This document shows, one piece after another, positions 47,583 through 56,901 of a stretch of 64,000 nt of DNA. Both the position numbers and the translations under genes were made by a program. Below the pieces are notes generated by a model that did no database searches, was not told the origin of the DNA, and saw only the letters and a list, made by a program, of their open reading frames with translations. Source of the DNA: Daejeonella sp. (GTDB taxonomy: Bacteria; Bacteroidota; Bacteroidia; Sphingobacteriales; Sphingobacteriaceae); assembly GCF_030684675.1 (NCBI RefSeq), contig NZ_JAUXXZ010000024.1, forward strand, positions 19,419-83,418, in the 5' to 3' direction. The stretch's first letter is position 1; each line of letters begins with the position of its first letter.

Positions 47583-50012
47583 TTATTTATTCTTTACATA
47601 TTTCTCAAGCCATCTGTCCATTTCCCAGAGCATGTGCATTAATGATTCTTTGGCCTGGTAAGCATGCGACTCGGATGGTAAAAGTACCAGACGGGCAGTG
47701 GCACCGTGCCCTTTTAATGCGGTATAAAATCGCTCACTTTGCATAGGGTAAGTCCCTGTATTATTGTCTGCCTGCCCATGGATAAGCAGAATAGGGGTTT
47801 TAATCTTATCGGCATAGGCAAATGGCGACATTCGCGTATAAACTGCCGGTGCCTGCCAGAAAGTACGCTCTTCGGTTTGAAATCCAAATGGAGTCAGACT
47901 GCGGTTGTAGGCCCCGCTTCGCGCAATGCCGGCTGCAAAAAGGTCGGTATGGGCTAAAAGATTGGCTGTCATGAATGCACCATAGGAGTGGCCACCGATT
48001 GCAATCCGTTTCCGGTCGGCAACCCCCATATCCACCAGATGGTTAATCGCAGCTTCTGCGTTGTACCTGATCTGTTCTACAAATGTATCGTTGGGTTCTG
48101 TATTACTTTCACCGACTACAGGCATATCAGCATTGTCGAGAACGGCATATCCCCTGGTTACCCAGTAAACAGGCGAAGCTTTACTAATGATACTGAATTT
48201 ATGAGGCGAACCTTTGGTCTGGCCGGCTGCTGCTGCAGTCTTGAATTCTCTTGGGTAGGCCCAAATGAGTACCGGAAGAGCCGGATCACCTGTTTTGAAT
48301 CCTGCAGGCAGGTACAGTGTTCCCCCTAAAGTAATTCCATCCAGTCTTTTATAGCTTATCTGCTGCTTTTTAACACCATTAAGTTCAGGGTATGGATCTG
48401 TGAAATTAGTTAAGCGGGTATAGCTTTTATCCTCAAGATTGATCCTGTAATAATTCTGAACCGAGTCGCCGGATTCCCGGCTATTGATCATAAATTTTCC
48501 ATTGCTGAAAAATACCGGCCGCTCATAATAAGGAGAAGCTGATCGGAATAAGGTGTCCATCAGCTTAGTCTTGATATTGAACTTTTGAAGGAATGGACGA
48601 TCACCTTCGGGTGAAGCGCCATCACTGATGGTGAAAATATTGACATTGTCGGGATCACTGATTCGTTTCAGTGCATTGAACTCAGTCAGAAGTACATTTC
48701 TATTAAACTCATTTTTTTGAGTTAAGATCACTCCGGGGTCAGTATATCCATCCTCAAAATAGCGGTCATAAAGATTAACCCTGAAGTTTACATTGGAAGG
48801 TTTAATGAATGATCTTCTTTCAAAACGGGTTTTCCACCAGCGCTCGGTCAGTATCGCTACTTTATCATCACCCCATACAATCGAATTGAAACGAAAATAG
48901 CATTCCGCAAGTTTAAGCGGGTATTGGTTGAATGGAGCGGGCTGTGTGTAAACAATATCACGAATTGTTGCCTGCTGCGCCGGATTACCATTGTCAAGGG
49001 CCTCAACCCAGTAAAGGACTGATCCCTTATCTGCCCGCCAGCCGAAAGCTCTTGGTCCTTTGGGAACTCCGTCAAATCCGGCGGGAATATTCTCTGCCAG
49101 AGGTGCTTCATGAAGTTTTTTGATCAGCTTTCCTTCTTCGTCATATATTGAAGTTGTAAAAGGGAAAGCACTTATCGGAACCTGATAGGAGTAGGGACGG
49201 GTTATGTTCGCCATTAATAAAAATTCCCCATCAGGTGAATATTCCATCGAGCGAATGATGGCGGGCTGTAGAAAATTGGCTGACTGCCCTTGCAGATTAA
49301 CCTGTTTTAACTGCGATGTGAAGTAATGATCAAAAAGTTTTTCATCATAGGGATTTTTCAAAAGATCCTGATAGGTTGGAACAGGGGCTGATTTGCCGGT
49401 ATTTTCCTGAATTAAAGGTTCTTCAGGACTTATATTTTGTGCAGATACAGCAGATCTTCCATCGGGAATGAATTTGGCAAGAATGCTTTTCCCGTCAGGG
49501 TTCCAGATAAAGCTATTACCGTAAGTATTATTTATATAAAAGATACTTAATCGATTTGCCTGAAGGGATTTCAGATCAGCCACCCATAATTCGATACCCT
49601 TTGCCCCATTGTGTAAAAAGGCAATCTTACTTTCATCAGGAGACCAGGTAATTCCCGAAAGTCGGGGTTCATTTGGGAGTCCGTTAAGGGTGTATTCGGT
49701 TCCTGAACTTACGGCAATGATTTTTATGCCCTTGTAAGCAGCGCTGCGGCTTTGTCCGTTGTTGGTGGGATTTATTCGCTGTCCTGCAAGGCGTAGCTCG
49801 GCCTGAGATAATTCTGCAATAGAAGGAAGATCCTCCATTTCAAGTAAAAGCATCCATTCTCCATCTGAGCTGACCCTAACAACCGGGCTCACAGCCGACT
49901 CAAATAAACTGAGAATTGGCGGAGGAGGCTTTTGATAACCCTGAATATCCTGCGCTGAAGCAAAACTGCAAATTAGCGTTAATGCTGTCAGAAGGATGGT
50001 GGTTCTTTTCAT
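47583..50012 (-). CDS. Exported S9 family serine peptidase (prolyl oligopeptidase-like)
   Basis: An 809-aa exported peptidase with signal peptide (TTILLTALTLICSFASAQ), a central beta-propeller-like region with WSPDESKIAFL and YSPDGEFLLMA repeats, and a C-terminal alpha/beta hydrolase domain. Nucleophile elbow GGHSYGAFM, Asp in HGQADNNTG and His in PSESHAYQ make the triad. It probably cleaves oligopeptides in the periplasm; the glutamyl/prolyl preference is not evident. A repeat element reaches close to its start codon. Confidence 0.9.
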   Translation of the reverse strand: MKRTTILLTALTLICSFASAQDIQGYQKPPPPILSLFESAVSPVVRVSSDGEWMLLLEMEDLPSIAELSQAELRLAGQRINPTNNGQSRSAAYKGIKIIAVSSGTEYTLNGLPNEPRLSGITWSPDESKIAFLHNGAKGIELWVADLKSLQANRLSIFYINNTYGNSFIWNPDGKSILAKFIPDGRSAVSAQNISPEEPLIQENTGKSAPVPTYQDLLKNPYDEKLFDHYFTSQLKQVNLQGQSANFLQPAIIRSMEYSPDGEFLLMANITRPYSYQVPISAFPFTTSIYDEEGKLIKKLHEAPLAENIPAGFDGVPKGPRAFGWRADKGSVLYWVEALDNGNPAQQATIRDIVYTQPAPFNQYPLKLAECYFRFNSIVWGDDKVAILTERWWKTRFERRSFIKPSNVNFRVNLYDRYFEDGYTDPGVILTQKNEFNRNVLLTEFNALKRISDPDNVNIFTISDGASPEGDRPFLQKFNIKTKLMDTLFRSASPYYERPVFFSNGKFMINSRESGDSVQNYYRINLEDKSYTRLTNFTDPYPELNGVKKQQISYKRLDGITLGGTLYLPAGFKTGDPALPVLIWAYPREFKTAAAAGQTKGSPHKFSIISKASPVYWVTRGYAVLDNADMPVVGESNTEPNDTFVEQIRYNAEAAINHLVDMGVADRKRIAIGGHSYGAFMTANLLAHTDLFAAGIARSGAYNRSLTPFGFQTEERTFWQAPAVYTRMSPFAYADKIKTPILLIHGQADNNTGTYPMQSERFYTALKGHGATARLVLLPSESHAYQAKESLMHMLWEMDRWLEKYVKNK

Positions 50013-50019
50013 ATACTTT

Positions 50020-50148
50020 AGTTGTCAGTTGGTTAGTTGTTGGTTGGTTAGCAATTTATTGGTTCATTTAAAAATCACATTTCAATACTATAATAGTTGT
50101 TAGTTGGTTAGTAATTTATTGGTTTATTTAAAAATTACATTTCAATAT
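50020..50148. repeat. Heptad/core element upstream of the S9 gene, duplicated with 60-bp period
   Basis: A 45-bp segment at 50043-50087 is repeated at 50103-50147 with only three differences, all C/T transitions. Its reverse complement contains TATTGAAAT and AATRAACCAATAAA-like sequence, the same core as at 28005-28036. On the minus strand (C)TAACCAA/CAACAAC-type heptads follow and end near the S9 start codon. Confidence 0.75.
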
Positions 50149-50154
50149 GATATT

Positions 50155-50181
50155 TGTCATCCCGACGCAGGAGGGACCTCA
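50155..50181 (-). repeat. 27-bp dispersed repeat, copy 2
   Basis: The reverse complement equals 21677-21703 over 27 bp. It adjoins the duplicated core element, just as copy 1 adjoins the ftsL-ftsI element. Confidence 0.85.
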
Positions 50182-50442
50182 ACTATCAACCCGATAGCCA
50201 TTGGGTATCAATCCTCTCTTTTCAGCACAATCCCTGGGCACCTTGCTTATCCCCCTCCTCCGAAGGAGTCCTTTGGACAGAGGGGGCAGGGGGAGGTATT
50301 GGATAAATCCTCCCCCTCCAACCGCTTATGCCTTACGCACCCCCCTCGTGAGGGGGATAATATCCTTCTCCATTGTCTATAATTCTTCCAAAACCACAGT
50401 TTTCAATCCGATAGTTACCGGGTCTCAATTCTCCATTGTCAA
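50182..50442. repeat. Non-coding repeat mosaic between S9 and M42 genes
   Basis: The 261 bp hold GC-rich palindromic sequence (CCCCCTCC...GGGGGCAGGGGGAGG at about 50251-50295; CCCCCTCGTGAGGGGG at about 50341-50356). A ~32-bp repeat of the type TCAAnCCGATAG...GGGTnTCAAT occurs at 50186-50217 and 50403-50434, and three tail-type heptads lie at 50425-50445. Short open frames here are repeat-derived and not called as genes. Confidence 0.6.
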
Positions 50443-51549
50443 CTATTTTATCGATCTAAAATCATGTCCAACTTCAATGCTCAATAAAGATTCATAAATC
50501 AATCGTATAACGTTGTCTACATCTTCTTTATGGATCATTTCAACTGTGGTGTGCATATAACGCAAAGGAAGTGAGATCAATGCAGAAACTACCCCATCAT
50601 TTGAATAGGCAAAGGCATCGGTATCAGTTCCGGTAGAGCGTGAAGACGCCTGGCGTTGGAAAGGAATATTATTTGCTTCGGCTGCTTTGATCAGTAATTT
50701 ATTCAAATTGGTTTGAACTGCAGGGGCATAAGATACCACAGGTCCTTTTCCACACGCAAGATCGCCCTGGGTGATCTTGTTAATCATCGGTGTTTGGGTG
50801 TCATGCGTCACATCGGTGATGATTGCGATATTCGGTTTGATCCGGTGAGCAATCATTTCTGCCCCTCGTAATCCGATCTCTTCCTGCACAGAGTTGACGA
50901 TATAAAGTCCGAAAGGCAATTTCTTTTTGTTTTCTTTTAGCAAACGGGCAACCTCGGCAATCATAAAACCGCCGGCGCGGTTATCAAGTGCCCTGCCCAC
51001 ATAATAACGGTCATTCAACACCATGAATTCGTCTTCGTAGGTAACTACACAACCAACATGTATTCCTAATTCTTCAACCTCTTCTTTGGTGGTGCAGCCA
51101 CAATCCAGGAAAATGTTTTTTAAGGTTGGAGCTTCTTCTTTTTCACCACTACGGGTATGGATAGCAGGCCAGCCAAATAATGCTTTGACAATTCCTTTAT
51201 CGGTGTGAATATTAACCCGCTTTGATGGTGCGATCTGATGGTCAGATCCTCCGTTTTTAATCACATAAATTAATCCATCTTTGGTGATATAATTAACGAA
51301 CCAGGAGATCTCATCAGCATGAGCTTCTATTACTACCTTGAATTCGGCTTTTGGGTTAATTACTGCAACCGCAGTACCATAATTATCTACCATATACTCA
51401 TCAGTATAGGGTTTTATATAATCAAGCCACATTCTTTGACCTTCCCACTCAAAGCCGGTAGGTGAGGGATTATTGATGTATTTTTCAAAAAATTCCAGTG
51501 ATTTCTTAGTAACTACCGGGATATGTTTCTGCTCTTTTTTCTTTGTCAT
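50443..51549 (-). CDS. M42 family metallopeptidase
   Basis: A 368-aa cytoplasmic dinuclear metallo-aminopeptidase (TET/glutamyl aminopeptidase-like). Ligand motifs: VIEAHADEISWFV (His), RALDNRAGGF (bridging Asp), NSVQEEIGLRGA (catalytic and ligand Glu) and IITDVTHD (Asp). Such enzymes form dodecamers that trim peptides. Its ATG overlaps the ORF6N stop by one base, making it the last gene of a minus-strand operon. Confidence 0.9.
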   Translation of the reverse strand: MTKKKEQKHIPVVTKKSLEFFEKYINNPSPTGFEWEGQRMWLDYIKPYTDEYMVDNYGTAVAVINPKAEFKVVIEAHADEISWFVNYITKDGLIYVIKNGGSDHQIAPSKRVNIHTDKGIVKALFGWPAIHTRSGEKEEAPTLKNIFLDCGCTTKEEVEELGIHVGCVVTYEDEFMVLNDRYYVGRALDNRAGGFMIAEVARLLKENKKKLPFGLYIVNSVQEEIGLRGAEMIAHRIKPNIAIITDVTHDTQTPMINKITQGDLACGKGPVVSYAPAVQTNLNKLLIKAAEANNIPFQRQASSRSTGTDTDAFAYSNDGVVSALISLPLRYMHTTVEMIHKEDVDNVIRLIYESLLSIEVGHDFRSIK

Positions 51550-52061
51550 TATTTCTGTTCTTTCTTGGATTTTAATTTATAGCCAACCGGCTCTATGCTG
51601 CTTTTACTGATTTCAATCTTATTTAATAAAAAGCGGTAAACGTGATTGATCTTATCATCCAGCTCTTTAACCTTTTTGTATAAATCCTGATTTTGCAAGA
51701 GGATCTGCCTGTAATATACAAAAGCACGCATAATTTCGATATTAATTTTAACCGCTTTGGGCGATCGCAATACAGAGGATAACATTGCTACCCCTTGCTT
51801 AGTAAATGCCATTGGGCTGATGCTGGAATGTTTGAGGTTATTTAACCGGTCACAATTTGTGACCAGTTGCTCTTTTTCTTCATTTGTAAGCACAAACATA
51901 AAATCAGAAGGAAACCTATCTTCATTTCTTTTTACCTGCTGCTTGAGCTTTTTTGTTTCTGTTTCATACAGTGAGGCTAAATCCGTATCAATCATTACCT
52001 TAAAACCCCTTAATTCAAAAATTAAGCTTTCAAATTGGCGGGTTTGAAGAATGTCGTTCAT
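51549..52061 (-). CDS. ORF6N domain protein
   Basis: A 170-aa protein with an N-terminal ORF6N domain (FELRGFKVMIDTDLASLYE, TKKLKQQVKRNEDRFPSDFMF, SPMAFTKQGVAMLSSVL), a fold found in phage antirepressor-type and host DNA-binding proteins, and a C-terminal coiled coil (QDLYKKVKELDDKINHVY). It sits between a GNAT and a peptidase with overlapping start/stop codons, an unusual place for a phage-like regulator. Role unknown. Confidence 0.85.
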   Translation of the reverse strand: MNDILQTRQFESLIFELRGFKVMIDTDLASLYETETKKLKQQVKRNEDRFPSDFMFVLTNEEKEQLVTNCDRLNNLKHSSISPMAFTKQGVAMLSSVLRSPKAVKINIEIMRAFVYYRQILLQNQDLYKKVKELDDKINHVYRFLLNKIEISKSSIEPVGYKLKSKKEQK

Positions 52062-52483
52062 TGTTTCTGATTCTTAAAACAAATTTTTTCCATGATCACG
52101 AAATCATGTCCATCCCTATGATAGGCTTTATCGGTTTCTGTAAAACCAAATTTAGCATAAAAACCTGAAGCATTTTTGCGTGCATTACACCAGATCCGTT
52201 CACAATTTTCTGTTTCTGCTATATCGATCAGATACCTTAATAGTTCCGTTCCAAAACCTCTGCTCTGGTATTCTTCAATCGTCGCAAATTTGCGTAACTG
52301 CATCTCATTCTCCTTCCTGAATAATGAAACCACACTGATCAGCTTATTTTCATAAAATAAGCCCAGGTGCATACCATCATCATCAGTATCAAGAATAGCC
52401 TTTTCGAATTCCTGATCCGGATACAAAACCTGCCGGCGAATACGCCAGGTAAGTTCCGGGGGAATTTGTTCTATATGAGACAT
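52058..52483 (-). CDS. GNAT family N-acetyltransferase
   Basis: A 141-aa GNAT, paralogue of the one at 5832. Shared blocks are the acetyl-CoA loop (EEYQSRGFGTELLRYL) and IWCNARKNASGFYAKFGF, and the general layout with LGLFYENKLISV. Substrate unknown. Overlaps the ORF6N gene by 4 bp and follows pccB after 11 bp. Confidence 0.82.
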   Translation of the reverse strand: MSHIEQIPPELTWRIRRQVLYPDQEFEKAILDTDDDGMHLGLFYENKLISVVSLFRKENEMQLRKFATIEEYQSRGFGTELLRYLIDIAETENCERIWCNARKNASGFYAKFGFTETDKAYHRDGHDFVIMEKICFKNQKQ

Positions 52484-52494
52484 TTTAAGGCTGT

Positions 52495-54036
52495 TTACAA
52501 AGGCATATTCCCATGTTTCTTCCTAGGGTTATTAACCACCTTGTTCTCCAGCATTTTAAAAGCTTTGATCAGCTTTTTCCGGGTTTGGGATGGCTCAATT
52601 ACCTCATCTATAAAACCTCTTTCTGCTGCTCTATATGGGTTTGCGAAGATGTCCGAATACTCTTTTTCCTTCTCTATCCAGCGCGCATTTGGATCCTCTG
52701 CAGAGCTGATCTCTTTTTTGAAAATGATTTCGGCTGCTCCTTTAGCTCCCATCACTGCAATTTCAGCTCCCGGCCAGGCATAGTTCATGTCTGCGCCTAT
52801 ATGCTTGGAGTTCATCACATCGTATGCACCACCATAAGCTTTACGGGTAATCACGGTTATTCTTGGGACTGTAGCTTCGCAGAATGCATATAATAATTTC
52901 GCACCGTTTGTAATGATCGCATTCCATTCCTGGTCAGTACCCGGAAGGAATCCCGGAACATCCTCCAGAACCAGCAGGGGGATGTTAAAACTGTCGCAGA
53001 AACGAACAAAACGTGCGCCCTTTACAGAAGATTTAATGTCTAAAACCCCCGCTAAAAAAGCAGGCTGATTTGCAACAATACCTATACTTCTGCCCGCAAG
53101 TCTTGCAAAGCCAACCACAATATTTTCGGCAAAGTCTTTATGAACCTCCAGAAAAGTACCCTCATCACATACTTCTGAAATTACCTCACGGATATCATAG
53201 GGCTGAGAATTATTTTCAGGGATAATATCATCCAGTTTTGGCCTTGATTCATCTGTACTTTCATACGCAATTGATGGAGCGGTTTCCTCACAGTTCTGTG
53301 GCATGAATGAGAGCAGTTTTTTTACATGATTGATGGCATCGAGCTCATCGCTGCATGCGAAATGTGTGACACCCGATTTGGTGGCATGTGCAGCGGCACC
53401 ACCCAGCTCCTCTGAACTAACAATTTCATGGGTGACTGTTTTCACTACGTTTGGTCCGGTGACGAACATATAGGATGTGTTTTCAACCATCAATACAAAG
53501 TCAGTGATGGCAGGGGAGTATACAGCACCTCCTGCACAGGGCCCCATGATTGCCGAGATCTGTGGAACAACTCCTGATGCCATGGTATTTCTGTAGAAAA
53601 TATCCGCATAGCCTCCCAATGAAACAACTCCCTCCTGAATACGGGCGCCTCCCGAATCATTCAGCCCGATTAAGGGTGCACCATTTTTTATCGAAAGATC
53701 CATGATCTTGCAGATCTTTTCTGCATGAGTTTCTGAAAGTGAACCGCCGAAAACAGTAAAATCCTGTGAAAAGACATAAACAAGCCTTCCATTGATGGTG
53801 CCATAGCCTGTAACAACCCCATCTCCCGGATAATGCTCTTTCTCCATGCCAAAGTCCTTTGAGCGGTGCATCACCAGCATCCCTATCTCTTCAAAAGAAC
53901 CTTCATCCAGCAAAAAATGCAGGCGTTCCCTGGCAGTTAGTTTGCCTTTTTTATGCTGACTTTCAATTCTCGCCTTACCACCACCCAGCAGGGCTGCTTC
54001 TTGCTTCTTCCTTAATATTTGAGTTCTTTTATCCAC
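52495..54036 (-). CDS. Acyl-CoA carboxylase beta (carboxyltransferase) subunit
   Basis: A 513-aa biotin-dependent carboxyltransferase of the PccB / methylmalonyl-CoA decarboxylase family. Key segments: [18 protein letters not shown], the oxyanion glycines in [34 protein letters not shown] and [11 protein letters not shown]. It transfers CO2 between biotin and propionyl- or acetyl-CoA. Biotin carboxylase and carrier subunits are not in the window, so direction and substrate are unresolved. First gene of the operon pccB-GNAT-ORF6N-M42. Confidence 0.88.
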   Translation of the reverse strand: MDKRTQILRKKQEAALLGGGKARIESQHKKGKLTARERLHFLLDEGSFEEIGMLVMHRSKDFGMEKEHYPGDGVVTGYGTINGRLVYVFSQDFTVFGGSLSETHAEKICKIMDLSIKNGAPLIGLNDSGGARIQEGVVSLGGYADIFYRNTMASGVVPQISAIMGPCAGGAVYSPAITDFVLMVENTSYMFVTGPNVVKTVTHEIVSSEELGGAAAHATKSGVTHFACSDELDAINHVKKLLSFMPQNCEETAPSIAYESTDESRPKLDDIIPENNSQPYDIREVISEVCDEGTFLEVHKDFAENIVVGFARLAGRSIGIVANQPAFLAGVLDIKSSVKGARFVRFCDSFNIPLLVLEDVPGFLPGTDQEWNAIITNGAKLLYAFCEATVPRITVITRKAYGGAYDVMNSKHIGADMNYAWPGAEIAVMGAKGAAEIIFKKEISSAEDPNARWIEKEKEYSDIFANPYRAAERGFIDEVIEPSQTRKKLIKAFKMLENKVVNNPRKKHGNMPL

Positions 54037-54092
54037 AATTTGCAGGATTATGATTGGTTATTCGGAACCGTGAAAATACTAAAAAATGCATA

Positions 54093-54118
54093 AAGCAATT
54101 GAAAATTGCTTGTTTTTT
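54093..54118 (+). terminator. Terminator-like hairpin in the pccB/porin divergent gap
   Basis: AAGCAATT-GAA-AATTGCTT followed by GTTTTTT. No plus-strand gene lies upstream, so it could act as an attenuator of a longer porin transcript or be fortuitous. Confidence 0.4.
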
Positions 54119-54125
54119 CTGTTCC

Positions 54126-54162
54126 CGGAAAATTAAAAATGCATGTAATTGAGAATTTTCCG
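54126..54162. promoter_or_regulatory. Perfect 9-bp inverted repeat upstream of the porin gene
   Basis: CGGAAAATT (54126-54134) and AATTTTCCG (54154-54162) are separated by 19 nt, ending 72 bp before the porin ATG. It may be an operator. No regulator is known. Confidence 0.35.
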
Positions 54163-54234
54163 TTTAAACTTTAGGGACGTTCTTTCAGAATTAAAATAGT
54201 GTTAAATAATCATTAATTTCGCAAAAAATATCGG

Positions 54235-55431
54235 ATGTCCTTTCTTAGACTTGTATCATTAATTTTTTTATCGCTGGTTTGTACTAACGTTTTTGCTCAG
54301 AATGAGAGGGATGAAGGTGCAATGATCCATAATTTCACAGGATTGCAATTTAAATCTCCGGATTCTTCTTTCTATATTAATTTTCGTTTCCGGATGCAGA
54401 ACAGGATCGGAGCCTTTACTACTTCTGGATCTGATCTCAGTTTTAATGAATATGATGCACGTGTTCGCAGATTAAGAATGCGTGTTGATGGATTTATCAT
54501 GAATCCTAAATTAACTTATAGTGTACAATTGGCATTTACCCGCGGTGATCAGGACGTTGACAACACAGGTATTGCCAATATTGTAAGGGATGCTATCATC
54601 TTCTACCATTTTACTCCAAAGTTTTACATAGGATTTGGGCAGAATAAACTACCGGGAAACAGACAAAGGGTTAACTCATCGGGTCAGTTGCAGTTTGCAG
54701 ATCGTTCAATAGTGAATGGCACCATGACTATTGATCGTGATTTCGGACTTAAAGCTTATTATCATAATAAGATCGGTGAAATGGATTATCATTTAAAAGG
54801 TGCAATCACAACAGGAGAAGGACGAAGTGTAAATTCAACTGATAATGGTTTGGCTTATACTGGCCGTATAGAGTTTTTGCCTTTGGGATCTTTTACCGGT
54901 GGTGGCGATTATTCGGAGGGTGACCTGGAGCGTGAACCTAAACCGAAAATTTCTATTGCGGCAGGTTATAGCATGAATAAGAAGACCAACAGGACTGGTG
55001 GGCAGCTTGGCAAGGAACTTTACAATCCGGTAGAAATGGCAACCTGGATGATTGATGCAATCGGGAAATACAGAGGCTGGGCATATTCAGTAGAATATAT
55101 TAAAAGGCATGTTGATAATCCGCTAACCTATAACACATCCGGAAGCCTGAGGTATGCTTTTACCGGAAATGGAATAAACCACCAGGCTTCCTATATCTTT
55201 CCATCTAATATTGAATTTGCTTTCAGATATTCCCGACTGACACCTTCAGCCAAAATTCTGGCTCATGAAGACAGGAAAAATATACTCGAATTGGGCGCGA
55301 CAAAGTATTTTAATAAGCATAGGGTTAAGATGCAGCTGAACCTGAATTACATAGCAACGGATGGTAACTATGCACTCAGGCATCCCGGAAATAAATGGGG
55401 GATTTTAACCCAATTTGAACTTGGCATCTGA
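54235..55431 (+). CDS. Porin P family outer-membrane protein (OprO/OprP-like)
   Basis: A 398-aa outer-membrane beta-barrel with signal peptide ending NVFAQ. Barrel features: INFRFRMQNRIGAF, VRRLRMRVDGFIMNPKLTYSVQL, FGQNKLPGNRQRVNSSGQLQF and a C-terminal aromatic/hydrophobic strand (WGILTQFELGI). Related to phosphate/polyphosphate-selective porins. In this position it may admit anions such as bicarbonate or phosphate (inference from the downstream carbonic anhydrase/SulP genes). Confidence 0.8.
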   Translation: MSFLRLVSLIFLSLVCTNVFAQNERDEGAMIHNFTGLQFKSPDSSFYINFRFRMQNRIGAFTTSGSDLSFNEYDARVRRLRMRVDGFIMNPKLTYSVQLAFTRGDQDVDNTGIANIVRDAIIFYHFTPKFYIGFGQNKLPGNRQRVNSSGQLQFADRSIVNGTMTIDRDFGLKAYYHNKIGEMDYHLKGAITTGEGRSVNSTDNGLAYTGRIEFLPLGSFTGGGDYSEGDLEREPKPKISIAAGYSMNKKTNRTGGQLGKELYNPVEMATWMIDAIGKYRGWAYSVEYIKRHVDNPLTYNTSGSLRYAFTGNGINHQASYIFPSNIEFAFRYSRLTPSAKILAHEDRKNILELGATKYFNKHRVKMQLNLNYIATDGNYALRHPGNKWGILTQFELGI

Positions 55432-55509
55432 TTTGTTTTTTCGGTTGTTGATTTTATGTAACGATTTCATAAATTTTCTGATTTTTAGTACATTGGTAAC
55501 AGTTTGTGT

Positions 55510-55517
55510 TAGCTTTG
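55510..55517 (+). promoter_or_regulatory. -7 promoter box of the 55560 gene
   Basis: TAGCTTTG matches TAnnTTTG, 42 bp before the ATG. TTG at 55493 is closer than usual for a -33 box. Confidence 0.4.
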
Positions 55518-55559
55518 TGGGGTGGTATCGAAAGCTTATAACACTGAAGGTGTACTTAG

Positions 55560-55895
55560 ATGAAAAAGGAATTCGCTAAAAAACTATTCAGCTTCGTCTT
55601 TTTATTCATCTTTTTCGCAAAGATGGTCATATCCATCGCACCTTTAATCGCCGATCATATTGATAACAGAATTGTCAATGCTGTAATTATGCAGCTTGAG
55701 ATTGAAACAAATGCATCAAAGGGCATTGATCAGGCTAAAGAATCATTAAATAAAGGGGAATGGTTAAGTGGTATATTCAAATTTAATCTATCCAGCCCTC
55801 AAACTTCTGTTGCATTGAAAAAATACAGTGCAAGGAGCCAGTTTTTAATAGAATCATTTTTCCCATCTGTTCCCACACCTCCTCCAAACTGTTAA
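55560..55895 (+). CDS. Small exported or membrane-anchored protein, unknown
   Basis: A 111-aa protein with an N-terminal hydrophobic segment (LFSFVFLFIFFAKMVISIAPL), a charged central region (EIETNASKGIDQAKESLNKGEW) and an unusual C-terminus, FFPSVPTPPPNC. I do not recognise a family. Similar PTPPP endings occur on small Bacteroidota proteins encoded near transporters, as far as I recall. It lies between the porin and the first carbonic anhydrase. Confidence 0.55.
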   Translation: MKKEFAKKLFSFVFLFIFFAKMVISIAPLIADHIDNRIVNAVIMQLEIETNASKGIDQAKESLNKGEWLSGIFKFNLSSPQTSVALKKYSARSQFLIESFFPSVPTPPPNC

Positions 55896-56114
55896 ATCTG
55901 ATTTAACGCTTCATCACCCTTTTCATTTTTTTTTGTAGACCATTAATTTCCTGTTTAATCATTTATTGGTTCTGGTAATTTTCTATTTATTCAAAAAAAT
56001 GAAATAATTCTCTTGAATTTATTCGATCGTCTTTTAAAGCGTTAAAATCCGCAATTCTGCTATTTTTTGGCGAGAATTTAATTATCAATTAATTCATATA
56101 CAGCAATTTAACGA

Positions 56115-56789
56115 ATGAGACATCATAAAGAACAATCAAGGGAATTACTCACACCGCGTTTAGCACTGGAGTTTTTAAAGGATGGGAATAGCCGCTTTTG
56201 TAAAAACCTTAGCTATAACCGCGATAATCAACAAATCATCATGGAAACAGCTACAGGACAGTGGCCTTTCGCTGCAGTTTTAAATTGCAGTGATTCACGC
56301 TTAGCTACAGAACTGATATTTGATCAGGGCCTTGGTGATATTTTTAGTATTCGGCTGGCAGGTAATGTGGCAAGTCCGGAAGCCATTGCAAGTCTGGAAT
56401 ATACCTGTAAGGTATTAGGGAGTAAACTGATAGTGGTACTTGGACACACCAATTGCGGTGCAGTCACTGCAGCCTGTAATAATGTTCAAATGGGTAACCT
56501 TGAGGTATTACTGAAACATATTAATCCCGCAATTGAAGCTGAAACAGAAACCCTCAGCGATCGTAATGGTTCGAATAAAGTGTTTTTGAATAATGTATTA
56601 CATAATAATGTGCATAAACAAATTGAAACCATAATTAATGGAAGTGATATCATCCGGGAACTTCTTCAAAATCAGCAAATCCGAATTATCGGAGGCATGT
56701 ATGATATAAGTACAGGTGAGGTTGAATTTTTCGAGGAGACGTTTGATTTGGCACACTTTAATGCTGAAACTGAACATCAGCCTCTTTAG
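56115..56789 (+). CDS. Beta-class carbonic anhydrase
   Basis: A 224-aa zinc enzyme interconverting CO2 and bicarbonate. Zinc ligands are Cys in VLNCSDSRLATELIF (CxDSR, with Asp-Arg dyad) and His/Cys in LGHTNCGAVTAAC. Closest in layout to clade-D/'clade B' type bacterial beta-CAs with the LAGNVASPE motif. Opens the module carbonic anhydrase-SulP-carbonic anhydrase; 112 bp separate it from SulP. Confidence 0.92.
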   Translation: MRHHKEQSRELLTPRLALEFLKDGNSRFCKNLSYNRDNQQIIMETATGQWPFAAVLNCSDSRLATELIFDQGLGDIFSIRLAGNVASPEAIASLEYTCKVLGSKLIVVLGHTNCGAVTAACNNVQMGNLEVLLKHINPAIEAETETLSDRNGSNKVFLNNVLHNNVHKQIETIINGSDIIRELLQNQQIRIIGGMYDISTGEVEFFEETFDLAHFNAETEHQPL

Positions 56790-56901
56790 TAAGTACTGTC
56801 AAATTAAAAACAGGGTTTTAATCAAAATGGCGACTGTCCTTAAATACCGGGCAGGCGATAAAAAAAGAATAATAAAATTCAATACCTCTAAATAAGCTTT
56901 A

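Noticed and set aside
50251..50295. G-quadruplex candidate in the G-rich strand
   Set aside because: Only two runs of five G are followed by GG runs; a stable four-tract structure is not evident.
50104..50382. Open frames of 92 and 98 codons on the plus strand between the S9 and M42 genes
   Set aside because: They are translated from repeat DNA (27-bp repeat, GC-rich palindromes), with no domain pattern and low-complexity proline content.
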